From positions 221,206-271,719 of the forward strand of contig NZ_NPKI01000018.1 of NCBI RefSeq assembly GCF_002284565.1: a stretch of DNA of 50,514 bases, in the 5' to 3' direction. The notes below the pieces were generated by a model. That model had not been told where the DNA came from. It saw only the letters and a program-made list of their open reading frames with translations, and did not search any database. The DNA comes from Mesorhizobium mediterraneum. Its GTDB lineage: Bacteria; Pseudomonadota; Alphaproteobacteria; Rhizobiales; Rhizobiaceae. Positions 41,972-50,428 of this stretch are shown piece by piece; position 1 is the stretch's first letter; each line of letters begins with the position of its first letter. A program made the translations under genes and the position numbers.

Positions 41972-43246
41972 ATGAGCAAGGTCGGCAGCAACGGCGGTGA
42001 TTCCAAGAACACGCTTTATTGCTCGTTTTGCGGCAAAAGCCAGCACGAAGTGCGCAAGCTGATCGCCGGCCCGACGGTGTTCATCTGCGACGAATGCGTC
42101 GAGCTCTGCATGGACATCATCCGCGAGGAGAACAAGACCTCGATGGTGAAGTCGCGCGAGGGCGTGCCGACCCCGCAGGAGATCCTCAAGGTTCTCGATG
42201 ACTACGTCATCGGTCAGCCCTACGCCAAGCGCGTGCTGTCGGTGGCCGTCCACAACCACTACAAGCGTCTCGCGCATGCCGGCAAGAACAACGACGTCGA
42301 GCTGGCGAAGTCCAACATTTTGCTGATCGGCCCGACCGGTTGCGGCAAGACGCTGCTTGCGCAGACGCTGGCCCGCATCATCGACGTTCCCTTCACCATG
42401 GCCGATGCGACGACGCTGACTGAGGCCGGCTATGTCGGCGAGGATGTCGAGAACATCATCCTGAAGCTCTTGCAGTCGGCCGACTACAATGTCGAGCGCG
42501 CCCAGCGCGGCATCGTCTACATCGACGAGATCGACAAGATCTCGCGCAAGTCGGACAATCCTTCGATCACCCGCGACGTGTCGGGCGAGGGCGTCCAGCA
42601 GGCGCTGTTGAAGATCATGGAAGGCACGGTCGCCTCCGTGCCGCCTCAGGGCGGCAGGAAGCATCCGCAGCAGGAGTTCCTGCAGGTCGACACCGCCAAC
42701 ATCCTGTTCATCTGCGGCGGCGCCTTCGCCGGCCTGGACAAGATCATTTCGGATCGCGGCCGCAAGACCTCGATCGGCTTCGGCGCCACGGTCGCTTCGC
42801 CCGAGGATCGCCGCACCGGCGACGTTTTCCGCCTGGTCGAGCCTGAGGATCTGTTGAAGTTCGGCCTCATTCCCGAGTTCGTCGGCCGTCTGCCGGTCCT
42901 GGCGACGCTGGAGGACCTCGACGAGCCGGCGCTGATACAGATCCTAACCGAGCCGAAGAACGCGCTCGTCAAGCAGTATCAGCGGCTGTTCGAGATGGAG
43001 AATGTCGACCTGACCTTCCATGAGAATGCGCTGTCGGCGATCGCCAAGCGCGCCATCGAGCGCAAGACCGGCGCGCGCGGCCTGCGCTCGATAATGGAAG
43101 CGATCCTGCTCGATACGATGTTCGAGCTGCCGGCGCTGGAAGGCGTGCGCGAAGTGGTAATTTCGGAAGAGGTGGTGTCCGGCAACGCCAGGCCGCTCTA
43201 CATCTATTCCGAGCAGAAGGAAAAGAAGGGCAACGTCAGCGCCTGA
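41972..43246 (+). CDS. clpX: ATP-dependent unfoldase ClpX
   Basis: ClpX unfolds substrates and threads them into ClpP. The 424-aa protein has a C4 zinc domain (Cys17, Cys20, Cys39, Cys42), Walker A GPTGCGKT at about 120, Walker B IDEIDKISRK, sensor-type FICGGAFAGLDKI and the GAR pore-2 like GFGATV, then the ClpP loop IGF area GKTSIGFGAT. I use ATG 41972, preceded by AGGA; ATG 41966 is two codons earlier. A strong terminator follows. Confidence 0.97.
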   Translation: MSKVGSNGGDSKNTLYCSFCGKSQHEVRKLIAGPTVFICDECVELCMDIIREENKTSMVKSREGVPTPQEILKVLDDYVIGQPYAKRVLSVAVHNHYKRLAHAGKNNDVELAKSNILLIGPTGCGKTLLAQTLARIIDVPFTMADATTLTEAGYVGEDVENIILKLLQSADYNVERAQRGIVYIDEIDKISRKSDNPSITRDVSGEGVQQALLKIMEGTVASVPPQGGRKHPQQEFLQVDTANILFICGGAFAGLDKIISDRGRKTSIGFGATVASPEDRRTGDVFRLVEPEDLLKFGLIPEFVGRLPVLATLEDLDEPALIQILTEPKNALVKQYQRLFEMENVDLTFHENALSAIAKRAIERKTGARGLRSIMEAILLDTMFELPALEGVREVVISEEVVSGNARPLYIYSEQKEKKGNVSA

Positions 43247-43273
43247 CGTGAGCCTGCACAATGGATTTTTTTG

Positions 43274-43297
43274 AAACGGCGCCGCGAGGCGCCGTTT
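43274..43297 (+). terminator. Terminator of clpX
   Basis: Perfect 10-bp arms AAACGGCGCC (43274-43283) and GGCGCCGTTT (43288-43297) close a GCGA loop and lead into TTTTTG. It isolates clpX from lon, which then needs its own promoter in 43300-43530. Confidence 0.85.
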
Positions 43298-43533
43298 TTG
43301 CTATTGCGGTCGGGCCGACTTGTGATGAACGGATTGTGACAGATTGGATGAACGGTTTCGTGTTGACCCTTGATCTTTGCCCCCCGTGCCTCCAACTAAC
43401 TGAGGAAGGCCGGGGTGCCGAATTCTGTGCTGTAAAACTCCCGTCACAAACGGTGGTAGGCGGAACGATCCTCGGTCGTTAATATGAGATTCGCGGTTGG
43501 CCGATTGGAAGCCGCGACATGAAAGGTTGGACA

Positions 43534-45945
43534 ATGGCCAAAATATCCAAGGCTCCCAGCGACGGCGTCTTCGCAGTCCTCCCACTGCGCGACATCGTGG
43601 TGTTCCCGCACATGATCGTTCCGCTCTTCGTCGGGCGTGAAAAGTCGATCAAGGCGCTGGAAGAGGTGATGGGTCAGGAAAAGCAGATCCTGCTTGCGAC
43701 CCAGATGAATGCCGCCGACGACGATCCCGAGTCCGATGCGATCTTCGACATCGGCACGCTCGCCAATGTGCTGCAATTGCTGAAGTTGCCGGACGGCACC
43801 GTGAAGGTGCTGGTCGAAGGCGCCTCGCGCGCGAAAATCGTTTCGTTCACCGACCGTCCCGACTTCCACGAGGCCCGCGCCGCGGCGCTGGTCGAACCGG
43901 AGGAGGAAGAGGTCGAGGTCGAGGCGCTGGCCCGTTCCGTCGTCACCGACTTCGAGAACTACGTCAAGCTGAACAAGAAGATCTCGCCCGAAGTGGTGGG
44001 TGCCGCCAGCCAGATCGACGACTATTCCAAGCTCGCCGATACGGTTGCCTCGCATCTTGCCATCAAGATCCCCGAAAAGCAGGAGATGCTGGCCACGCTT
44101 TCGGTCAAGGAGCGGCTGGAAAAGGCGATGGGCTTCATGGAAGCCGAAATCTCCGTCCTGCAGGTTGAGAAGCGCATCCGTTCGCGCGTCAAGCGCCAGA
44201 TGGAGAAGACCCAGCGCGAATACTACCTCAACGAGCAGATGAAGGCGATCCAGAAGGAGCTCGGCGAGGGTGAGGACGGCCGCGACGAGGCCGCCGAGAT
44301 CGAGGCGCGCATCAAGAAGACCAAGCTCTCCAAGGAGGCCCGCGAAAAGGCGGAGGCCGAACTGAAGAAGCTGCGGACGATGTCGCCGATGTCGGCTGAA
44401 TCGACCGTCGTGCGCAACTATCTCGACTGGATCCTTTCGATACCGTGGGGCAAGAACTCCAAGGTCAAGCAGGACCTGTCCTTCGCGCAGAATGTGCTCG
44501 ACACCGACCATTTCGGCCTCGACAAAGTCAAGGACCGCATCGTCGAATATCTCGCCGTGCAGAGCCGCCAGAAGAAGCTGAAGGGACCGATCCTGTGCCT
44601 CGTCGGACCTCCCGGCGTTGGCAAGACCTCGCTCGGCAAGTCGATCGCCAAGGCGACCGGCCGCGAGTTCATCCGCATGGCGCTGGGCGGCGTGCGCGAT
44701 GAGGCCGAAATCCGCGGTCACCGGCGCACCTATATCGGCTCGATGCCCGGCAAGGTCATCCAGTCGATGAAGAAGGCGAAGAAGTCCAACCCGCTCTTCC
44801 TGCTCGACGAGATCGACAAGATGGGCCAGGATTTCCGCGGCGATCCGTCATCGGCTTTGCTCGAGGTGCTCGACCCTGAGCAGAACTCGACGTTCATGGA
44901 CCATTACCTCGAGGTTGAATACGACCTGTCGAGCGTGATGTTCGTGACGACCGCGAACACATTGAACATCCCTGCGCCCTTGATGGACCGCATGGAGATC
45001 ATCCGTATCGCCGGCTACACCGAGGACGAGAAGATCGAGATCGCCAAGCGCCACCTGATGCCTAAGGTGATCCGCGATCACGCGCTGCAACCGAAGGAGT
45101 TTTCCGTCGGCGAGGACGCGATCCGCGGCATCATCCAGACCTACACCCGTGAGGCGGGCGTCAGGAGCCTGGAGCGCGAGCTGATGAAGCTCGGCCGCAA
45201 GGCGGTGACCGAGATCCTGAAGACGAAGAAGAAGACGATCGACATCACGGCAGACAATCTTGCCGATTATCTTGGTGTCGCGCGCTTCCGCTTCGGTCAG
45301 GTCGAGGCCGACGATCAGGTCGGCGTCGTCACCGGGCTCGCCTGGACGGAAGTCGGCGGCGAGTTGCTGACGATCGAAGGCGTCATGATGCCCGGCAAGG
45401 GCCGCATGACGGTGACCGGCAATCTGCGCGACGTGATGAAGGAATCGATCTCGGCGGCGGCCTCCTATGTCCGCTCGCGGGCTATCGATTTCGGCGTCGA
45501 GCCGCCGCTGTTCGACAAGCGCGACATCCACGTCCACGTGCCCGAGGGCGCAACGCCCAAGGACGGACCGTCGGCGGGTGTGGCGATGGCGACGGCGATC
45601 GTCTCGGTGCTGACCGGCATCCCGGTCAGGGCCGATGTGGCGATGACCGGCGAGATCACGCTGCGCGGCAGGGTGCTGCCGATCGGCGGGCTCAAGGAGA
45701 AGCTGCTTGCAGCACTTCGCGGCGGCATCAAGAAGGTGCTGATCCCGGAAGACAACGCCAAGGATCTAGCGGAGATTCCGGACAACGTGAAGAACGGCAT
45801 GGAGATCATTCCGGTCGCGCGGGTCGGCGAAGTGTTGCGCCATGCGCTGGTGCGTATGCCGGAGCCGATCGAGTGGGTCGAGCCGGTCAATGCGCCGGCT
45901 GCGGTGGATGCCGGAGACGACGCCAGCAAGTCGCTGGCTCATTAG
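43534..45945 (+). CDS. lon: ATP-dependent protease Lon
   Basis: Lon degrades misfolded and regulatory proteins. The 803-aa protein has the LonN substrate domain (FAVLPLRDIVVFPHMIVPLFVG), an AAA+ domain with Walker A GPPGVGKTS (358-366) and LFLLDEIDKMG, and the protease domain with Ser680 in DGPSAGVAMAT and the catalytic lysine within GGLKEK (718-723). The C-terminus is short. ATG 43534 has AAAGGTTGG upstream; ATG 43519 is an alternative 5 codons earlier. Heat-shock control is usual for lon but I could not identify a convincing RpoH promoter. Confidence 0.97.
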   Translation: MAKISKAPSDGVFAVLPLRDIVVFPHMIVPLFVGREKSIKALEEVMGQEKQILLATQMNAADDDPESDAIFDIGTLANVLQLLKLPDGTVKVLVEGASRAKIVSFTDRPDFHEARAAALVEPEEEEVEVEALARSVVTDFENYVKLNKKISPEVVGAASQIDDYSKLADTVASHLAIKIPEKQEMLATLSVKERLEKAMGFMEAEISVLQVEKRIRSRVKRQMEKTQREYYLNEQMKAIQKELGEGEDGRDEAAEIEARIKKTKLSKEAREKAEAELKKLRTMSPMSAESTVVRNYLDWILSIPWGKNSKVKQDLSFAQNVLDTDHFGLDKVKDRIVEYLAVQSRQKKLKGPILCLVGPPGVGKTSLGKSIAKATGREFIRMALGGVRDEAEIRGHRRTYIGSMPGKVIQSMKKAKKSNPLFLLDEIDKMGQDFRGDPSSALLEVLDPEQNSTFMDHYLEVEYDLSSVMFVTTANTLNIPAPLMDRMEIIRIAGYTEDEKIEIAKRHLMPKVIRDHALQPKEFSVGEDAIRGIIQTYTREAGVRSLERELMKLGRKAVTEILKTKKKTIDITADNLADYLGVARFRFGQVEADDQVGVVTGLAWTEVGGELLTIEGVMMPGKGRMTVTGNLRDVMKESISAAASYVRSRAIDFGVEPPLFDKRDIHVHVPEGATPKDGPSAGVAMATAIVSVLTGIPVRADVAMTGEITLRGRVLPIGGLKEKLLAALRGGIKKVLIPEDNAKDLAEIPDNVKNGMEIIPVARVGEVLRHALVRMPEPIEWVEPVNAPAAVDAGDDASKSLAH

Positions 45946-45976
45946 ATCTTGCTAAAGTTGCAATGCACAAACAGAG

Positions 45977-46001
45977 AGCCGGGCCTTGAGCCCGGCTTTT
46001 T
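45977..46001 (+). terminator. Terminator 1 after lon
   Basis: Arms AGCCGGGC (45977-45984) and GCCCGGCT (45990-45997) close a 5-base loop and continue into TTTTT. It lies about 30 bp past the lon stop. Confidence 0.88.
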
Positions 46002-46007
46002 CATGTG

Positions 46008-46033
46008 AAAAACCCCGGAATTCCGGGGTTTTT
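46008..46033. terminator. Terminator 2 after lon, perfect 26-bp palindrome
   Basis: A perfect palindrome (13 bp arms meeting at 46020/46021, centre GGAATTCC) with A-run and T-run ends follows 6 bp after terminator 1. It can act in both directions and stands just before the hupB promoter. Confidence 0.8.
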
Positions 46034-46057
46034 TCGATTTTTTTCACGCTTTTCGAC

Positions 46058-46086
46058 TTGGTTGCGGAAGCGCTTCTTTCTAAAGT
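46058..46086 (+). promoter_or_regulatory. Candidate hupB promoter
   Basis: TTGGTT (46058-46063) and TAAAGT (46081-46086) are 17 bp apart, 56 bp before the hupB start and directly behind a double terminator. The spacing is optimal and the location sensible; the boxes are only moderate matches. Confidence 0.4.
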
Positions 46087-46141
46087 CCGTTTCCTGCCGG
46101 ATGAGTCGTACGTTCCGGTTTTCTCATGGAAGGGAATTTTT

Positions 46142-46414
46142 ATGAACAAGAACGAACTGGTGTCCGCTGTCGCCGATGCCGCGAGTATTTCGAAGGGTGA
46201 CGCGCAGTCGGCGGTTGATGCGGTGTTTTCCGTGATCACCGGCGAACTGAAGAAGGGCGGCGATGTCCGGCTTGTCGGCTTCGGAAATTTCACCGTGTCA
46301 AAACGCGCCGCGTCGACCGGCCGCAACCCGCAGACCGGTGCGGAAGTGAAGATTCCGGCGCGCACCGTGCCGAAGTTTTCGGCCGGCAAGGGCCTCAAGG
46401 ACGCAGTAAACTAA
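46142..46414 (+). CDS. hupB: DNA-binding protein HU
   Basis: HU is an abundant nucleoid protein that bends and compacts DNA without strict sequence preference. The 90-aa protein is full length: MNKNELVSAVADAASISKGDAQ, GDVRLVGFGNFTVSKRAAST, the arm GRNPQTGAEVKIPARTVPKFSAGKGLKDAVN. The ATG at 46142 has GGAAGGGAA upstream. It follows lon as in many proteobacteria and is bracketed by strong terminators, so it forms its own transcript. Confidence 0.96.
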   Translation: MNKNELVSAVADAASISKGDAQSAVDAVFSVITGELKKGGDVRLVGFGNFTVSKRAASTGRNPQTGAEVKIPARTVPKFSAGKGLKDAVN

Positions 46415-46440
46415 GCGCCTTCTTACCCTTTTCAGAGATC

Positions 46441-46468
46441 AGAAAAGCCGGGCATGCCCGGCTTTTCT
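46441..46468. terminator. Terminator of hupB, perfect 28-bp palindrome
   Basis: Perfect 14-bp arms meet at 46454/46455 with centre GGCATGCC, ending in TTTTCTTTT on the plus strand. It lies 27 bp past the hupB stop. Confidence 0.85.
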
Positions 46469-46544
46469 TTTGCGTCCGATTAAAGTGTCGGACCAAAGGT
46501 GAATGGTTCCGGAGCCGGCAATGGGAGTATCGCGCCGACGCCTA

Positions 46545-46647
46545 ATGCATGTCGCGCAAAAGTGCGCAGCGGTTTTGCGATAACGATATGCATAGAAACA
46601 AGGGTTTAAAGCGCGTCGCATGAATCCGTTCGAACGCGACGCGCTTT
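46545..46647. repeat. ATGCATGTCG-ended mosaic repeat, family B copy 3 (two modules)
   Basis: Module 1 (46545-46593) shares the AAAAGTGCGCAGCGGTTTT core with 13565-13613; its right end is changed to CGATATGCAT. Module 2 (46608-46647) is a 12-bp stem, AAAGCGCGTCGC with its complement. It fills much of the 312-bp gap between hupB and the membrane glycosyltransferase. Confidence 0.78.
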
Positions 46648-46726
46648 GGGGCAACCCGGCCAGCAATTGTCCTCTGCTCCCCAGTCGTGTAACGCCGTTC
46701 CTCCGGCACGAAGGGACGACCACATC

Positions 46727-48262
46727 TTGCAGAAGGTAGAAGAACTGATTGATTGGCTTGCCGATGACAAGGTCGGCCGGCTTTATGTCGCGGTGCTCGT
46801 CATCGCTCTTTATTTCGCCTTCCAAACCGCGACGCTGTCGCTGCTTGGCCTTTGGGCAGGCAACGGCGTGAACATCGACGATGCCGAGCAACTGATCTAT
46901 CTGCCGCATCTCGCCGCCGGCTATGGTGGTTCACAGCCACCGCTCTACAACTGGATTGCCTGGACAATAAGCCAAGGGTTCGGGACGAGCATCGTCAGCC
47001 TCAAGCTCGTCAGATATGTCCTGCTTTTCGTCGGCTTTGCCGCCAGCCATGCTGCGATGCGCAGGCTTGGCTATAAGCAGGTCACTGCCGCCGCCGCTAT
47101 GTTCGGACTAATGACGGTGCCGCTGCTATTTTGGGAAGCGCAACACAGCTTGACGCATTCGGTAGCCGCCTTCGCCTTTTGCGCGGTCACGCTGCTCGCC
47201 TTCGCCCATCTCGTCCATGTCCGGACGCCGCTGGCCTATGCGAGCTTCGGCCTGGCGGCCGCACTGGCCACGCTCGCCAAGTTCAATGATGTCCTCATGC
47301 TGGCAGCGCTGCTCTCGGCGGCGATGACTGTGCGCGCCTATCGACCAGCGCTGGTTTCACCATGGATACTGCTCAGCATGGCGGTCTTCGTGCTTGTTCT
47401 GACCCCGACGACAGTTTGGAGCTACTACCATTCGGACGCAATTTTCGCCCGTATATCCAAGTTTGGCATAGCCGATGATGACGACGGAATGATCGGCATC
47501 CGCGGCGAGGGGTTGTTCAAAATCATATATGCCACCGCGTCATTCAGCATCGTGACTCTAGTCATCTACGTCCTCGGCTTCGTTTGGAAACGGAGTTTCC
47601 CCCGACGGCAGGACGCCTTCAATGCACCGCGGGACAAGTTGCTTGAGCGTGCATTGCTGATAGGCCTTCTTGCTGTGCTGCTGCTGGTGCTGGCAAGCGG
47701 TAGCACGTCGTTGCGCAACCGCTGGCTGCTGCCGGTTCTTTTCCTGCTGCCGCTCTATCTTGCCGCACGCATGGAAAAGCTGGGCGAGTTCGGCCGAGAG
47801 GTTCAGCGCTTCGTGATCGCCTTGGCTGTCGTTACAGCTCTGCTTGTGACACCGTTCACTTGGTATGCGCAACTGATGGGCGGGGAAGGCAAATCTCGCA
47901 CCGCAAGGCTGGACTTCAAAGAACTCTATCACGACCTGCGGGCCACCGGGCCGGTGCGCACGATCCTCGGCAATTCCTCTTGGGTCGGAAATTTCCGTCT
48001 TGCTGAGGGCGACCTCGTGCTGCTCAATCCCGAAGTTCCGGAGCTGAAAGAGCTACTCCAGGACCCTGCGGTGTTGATGTGGCTGGACGAAAACCGGCCC
48101 GATCCGGCATTAGTAGAGATCTTGCGGCAAGCAGACTACGAACTCAGCAGCCAAACCGGCACGCTGATCGGGAAAGAGCTGTTCGGATCCGTGTCGGGCA
48201 GGCGCATCTATTTCGCCCGCCTGCACAAGCGCGGTTCGGCAGGCAAAAGCGTCCAAGATTGA
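46727..48262 (+). CDS. GT39/ArnT-like membrane glycosyltransferase
   Basis: A 511-aa integral membrane protein with about ten to twelve hydrophobic segments. After the first helix comes GNGVNIDDAEQLIYLPHLAAGYGGSQPPLYNW, the acidic first loop of PMT/ArnT-type (GT-C) enzymes with catalytic Asp and the PPLYNW motif. A soluble C-terminal part follows the last helix (from about 425). It should transfer a sugar from a polyprenyl phosphate donor to a lipid or cell-wall acceptor at the periplasmic face. The start is unclear: I use TTG 46727 (AAGGGA upstream), because the longer ORF begins inside the repeat. Confidence 0.78.
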   Translation: MQKVEELIDWLADDKVGRLYVAVLVIALYFAFQTATLSLLGLWAGNGVNIDDAEQLIYLPHLAAGYGGSQPPLYNWIAWTISQGFGTSIVSLKLVRYVLLFVGFAASHAAMRRLGYKQVTAAAAMFGLMTVPLLFWEAQHSLTHSVAAFAFCAVTLLAFAHLVHVRTPLAYASFGLAAALATLAKFNDVLMLAALLSAAMTVRAYRPALVSPWILLSMAVFVLVLTPTTVWSYYHSDAIFARISKFGIADDDDGMIGIRGEGLFKIIYATASFSIVTLVIYVLGFVWKRSFPRRQDAFNAPRDKLLERALLIGLLAVLLLVLASGSTSLRNRWLLPVLFLLPLYLAARMEKLGEFGREVQRFVIALAVVTALLVTPFTWYAQLMGGEGKSRTARLDFKELYHDLRATGPVRTILGNSSWVGNFRLAEGDLVLLNPEVPELKELLQDPAVLMWLDENRPDPALVEILRQADYELSSQTGTLIGKELFGSVSGRRIYFARLHKRGSAGKSVQD

Positions 48263-48332
48263 ATGCAGTCAGGGATTTGCCGCTTGTACCCAAGCGAGGC
48301 CGCAGGTGTCGAGCCGATGAAAGCAGGCGGCT

Positions 48333-49352
48333 TTATGCCGTCGGCGCATCGGCGCGCATCAGCCCTTCCTTCTTGAGGTCGGCCCAGAGTGCCGAAGGCA
48401 GCTTCGCGTCGAGCAGCGAGCGGTTGCTTTCGACCTCGCTCGGCCGCTGGCCGCCGGGGATCACCGACACGACCGAAGGGTGCAGCAGCGGAAATTGCAG
48501 TGCCGCCTCGATCAGGCGCACGCCGTGGCGTTTGCAGACGGCCTCGATGCGCGTGACGCGGTCGAGAATGTCCTGCGGCGCCTCGGAATAATTGTAGTAG
48601 GCGCCGGGCTTCGGTCCGGTTGCCAGGATCCCGGAATTATACGGCCCGCCGAGAACGATGCCGATGCCGCGCTTCTGGCATAGCGGCAGGAAGGATTGCA
48701 GCGCTTCCTGCTCCAGCAGCGTATAACGCCCGGCAAGCAGGAAAAGGTCGAAGTCGCCACGTTCGGCAAGTGTCTGGGCAACCGGCCATTCGTTGATGCC
48801 GCCGCCGAACGCCCTGATAACGCCCTGGTCGCGCAGGGCCAGCAGCCCGTAATAGCCCGAGCGCATGAACTCCTCGATGCGTTGGTCCGAGGCCTCCTTG
48901 CTGCCATGGGTGAAGATGTCGACGTCATGCACGAAAAGGATGTCGATGCGATCGACGCCCAGACGTTCGAGCGACGCTTCGAAGGAGCGCATGACGCCGT
49001 CATAGCTGTAGTCGTAGACCTCGCGGCGCGACGGCGTGTCGAAGAATTTGCCGATGCCGGTGCGCTGCTCCGGCGGGCAGGCGCGCATGATGCGGCCGAC
49101 CTTGGTCGACAGCACATAGTCGTCGCGCTTTTTCGAACGCAGGAACGGATTGAGCCGCGTTTCCGACAGGCCGAGCCCGTAGAGCGGCGCGGTGTCGTAG
49201 TAGCGGCAGCCGACCTGCCATGCCGCTTCCAGCGTGGCATTGGCATCGTCGTCGGAGACGACGCGGTAGAGGTTGCCGAGCGGCGCCGTGCCGAAGCCGA
49301 GCTCCGTGAAACTGACGCCGTTGCCGATGCGGTCGAAATGCCGTGTCTTCAT
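48333..49352 (-). CDS. Aldo/keto reductase, D-threo-aldose 1-dehydrogenase-like
   Basis: A 339-aa AKR family member with the tetrad Asp53 (RYYDTAPLYG), Tyr58, Lys84 (LSTKVGR) and His142 (ILFVHDVD). The length and parts such as GFGTAPLGNLYR and NEWPVAQTL match D-threo-aldose 1-dehydrogenases and pyridoxal 4-dehydrogenases, which oxidise sugars such as L-fucose to lactones. Whether it acts on a sugar here is inferred. It is divergent, across 102 bp, from the small-ORF/creatininase operon, so the two may share control. Confidence 0.85.
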   Translation of the reverse strand: MKTRHFDRIGNGVSFTELGFGTAPLGNLYRVVSDDDANATLEAAWQVGCRYYDTAPLYGLGLSETRLNPFLRSKKRDDYVLSTKVGRIMRACPPEQRTGIGKFFDTPSRREVYDYSYDGVMRSFEASLERLGVDRIDILFVHDVDIFTHGSKEASDQRIEEFMRSGYYGLLALRDQGVIRAFGGGINEWPVAQTLAERGDFDLFLLAGRYTLLEQEALQSFLPLCQKRGIGIVLGGPYNSGILATGPKPGAYYNYSEAPQDILDRVTRIEAVCKRHGVRLIEAALQFPLLHPSVVSVIPGGQRPSEVESNRSLLDAKLPSALWADLKKEGLMRADAPTA

Positions 49353-49454
49353 GTCCTGCTATTTCCTCACCTACGCAATTGCCGTGACACTATCACGCCT
49401 GTGGCACTTCAAAAGCACTTCGGGCCGTTGGACACGGAATTTCACGGTGATAGC

Positions 49455-49541
49455 ATGAGCAAAAACAAGCTGTTCGGAGGAAACGTGCCCAATACGTTCA
49501 GGCAGGTTTGGGGTCCCGGCAAATTGGTGGAACCGTCATGA
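49455..49541 (+). CDS. Tiny ORF 1 (28 aa) upstream of creatininase gene
   Basis: The 28-residue product begins MSKNKLFGGNVPN and ends GPGKLVEPS. GGTGA lies 4 bases before the ATG, and its stop overlaps the start of the next ORF (ATGA), a pattern of translational coupling. I do not recognise it. It could be a small protein, a leader peptide or chance, but the ordered start and stop signals favour translation. Confidence 0.45.
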   Translation: MSKNKLFGGNVPNTFRQVWGPGKLVEPS

Positions 49542-49678
49542 CCAATGCCGACAAAAACCTGTTCAGAATGGGCGAGGGTAGCGCCGCAAGACTTGCCGAT
49601 TTCACCTTGCCTGTCCCGGCTCAGAATGGTCAGCGACCAGGGGCGGCGAAGCGCGCCCACCACGCCAACATGGAGTAA
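49538..49678 (+). CDS. Tiny ORF 2 (46 aa) upstream of creatininase gene
   Basis: A 46-residue product (MTNADKNLFRMGEGSAARL at the N-terminus, basic KRAHHANME at the end). GGTGGA precedes the ATG, and the stop is followed by the creatininase ATG after 6 bp, with GGAG overlapping its last codons. Its start KNLFRMGEG recalls KNKLFGGN of the preceding peptide, possibly a duplicated motif. Function unknown. Confidence 0.45.
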   Translation: MTNADKNLFRMGEGSAARLADFTLPVPAQNGQRPGAAKRAHHANME

Positions 49679-49684
49679 GCGCTC

Positions 49685-50428
49685 ATGCGCTACGAGCTGA
49701 TGCTGCCGCACCAGATCCGCGAGGCGATCGCCGAGAACTGGCCGGTCGTGCTCCCGCTCGGCGTGCTCGAATACCATGGCGAGCATATGGCCGTCGGCAT
49801 GGACACACTGGCGGTCGTCAAGATGCTGGAACTGTTCGAAAGGGAAACCGACATCGTCATCCTTCCGCCCTTCTACTACGGCGCGGCAAGCTACGCCGTG
49901 GCGGAACCGGAGGGCAATGGCTCGGTGCAAGTCGGCGGCAATGCGTTGGCTCCTTTCGGCGAAGAGCTGTTCTACAGTCTGCTGCGCATCGGTTTTCGCA
50001 ACATCCACGCCATCATCCACCACCAGACCGAGAACTTTGCCGCCGGCATGCCGACCGATCTCGCCTTTAAGACCGCTGGCCGCCAGGCGATCTTCCGCTT
50101 CATCGAGAAGGAACGCGGCGAGGGCTGGTGGGGCTCGGAGACGATGGCCGGCTACTATGCTGAACATGCCGAGGGCGGCAATTTTTTCAACTGGGTGCGG
50201 GTGCATCCGTTGATGCCGGCGGCGATGAACGGCCAGTATCCGTTCGATCATGCCGGCATTGGCGAGACGTCGCTGATGCTGGCGCTGTGCCCGGAAGCGG
50301 TGGACGCCGGCCGCTTCGCCGACAACAAGAGCTGGTACACGGCGAGCGCCGCCGACGCCTCGGTGGAACTGGGGCAGCAGGGCGTTACGATGATCCTCGA
50401 GCATTTGCGGGCGATGTTGACGGCCTAG
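49685..50428 (+). CDS. Creatininase-family amidohydrolase
   Basis: A 247-aa member of the creatininase/MftE family of metal-dependent amidohydrolases. Landmarks are VVLPLGVLEYHGEHMAVGMDTL, with the Glu and His and Asp of the metal site, PPFYYGAASYAV, HHQTENFAAGMPTDLAF and a C-terminal acidic helix. The family hydrolyses creatinine-like or cyclic amides and formamides; the substrate here is not known. The ATG at 49685 has GGAG spaced 9 bases. It is the third gene of a short operon led by two tiny ORFs. Confidence 0.85.
   Translation: MRYELMLPHQIREAIAENWPVVLPLGVLEYHGEHMAVGMDTLAVVKMLELFERETDIVILPPFYYGAASYAVAEPEGNGSVQVGGNALAPFGEELFYSLLRIGFRNIHAIIHHQTENFAAGMPTDLAFKTAGRQAIFRFIEKERGEGWWGSETMAGYYAEHAEGGNFFNWVRVHPLMPAAMNGQYPFDHAGIGETSLMLALCPEAVDAGRFADNKSWYTASAADASVELGQQGVTMILEHLRAMLTA

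Noticed and set aside
43444..44721. 425-codon minus-strand ORF opposite lon
   Set aside because: It is antisense to a highly conserved gene and has no motif of its own.
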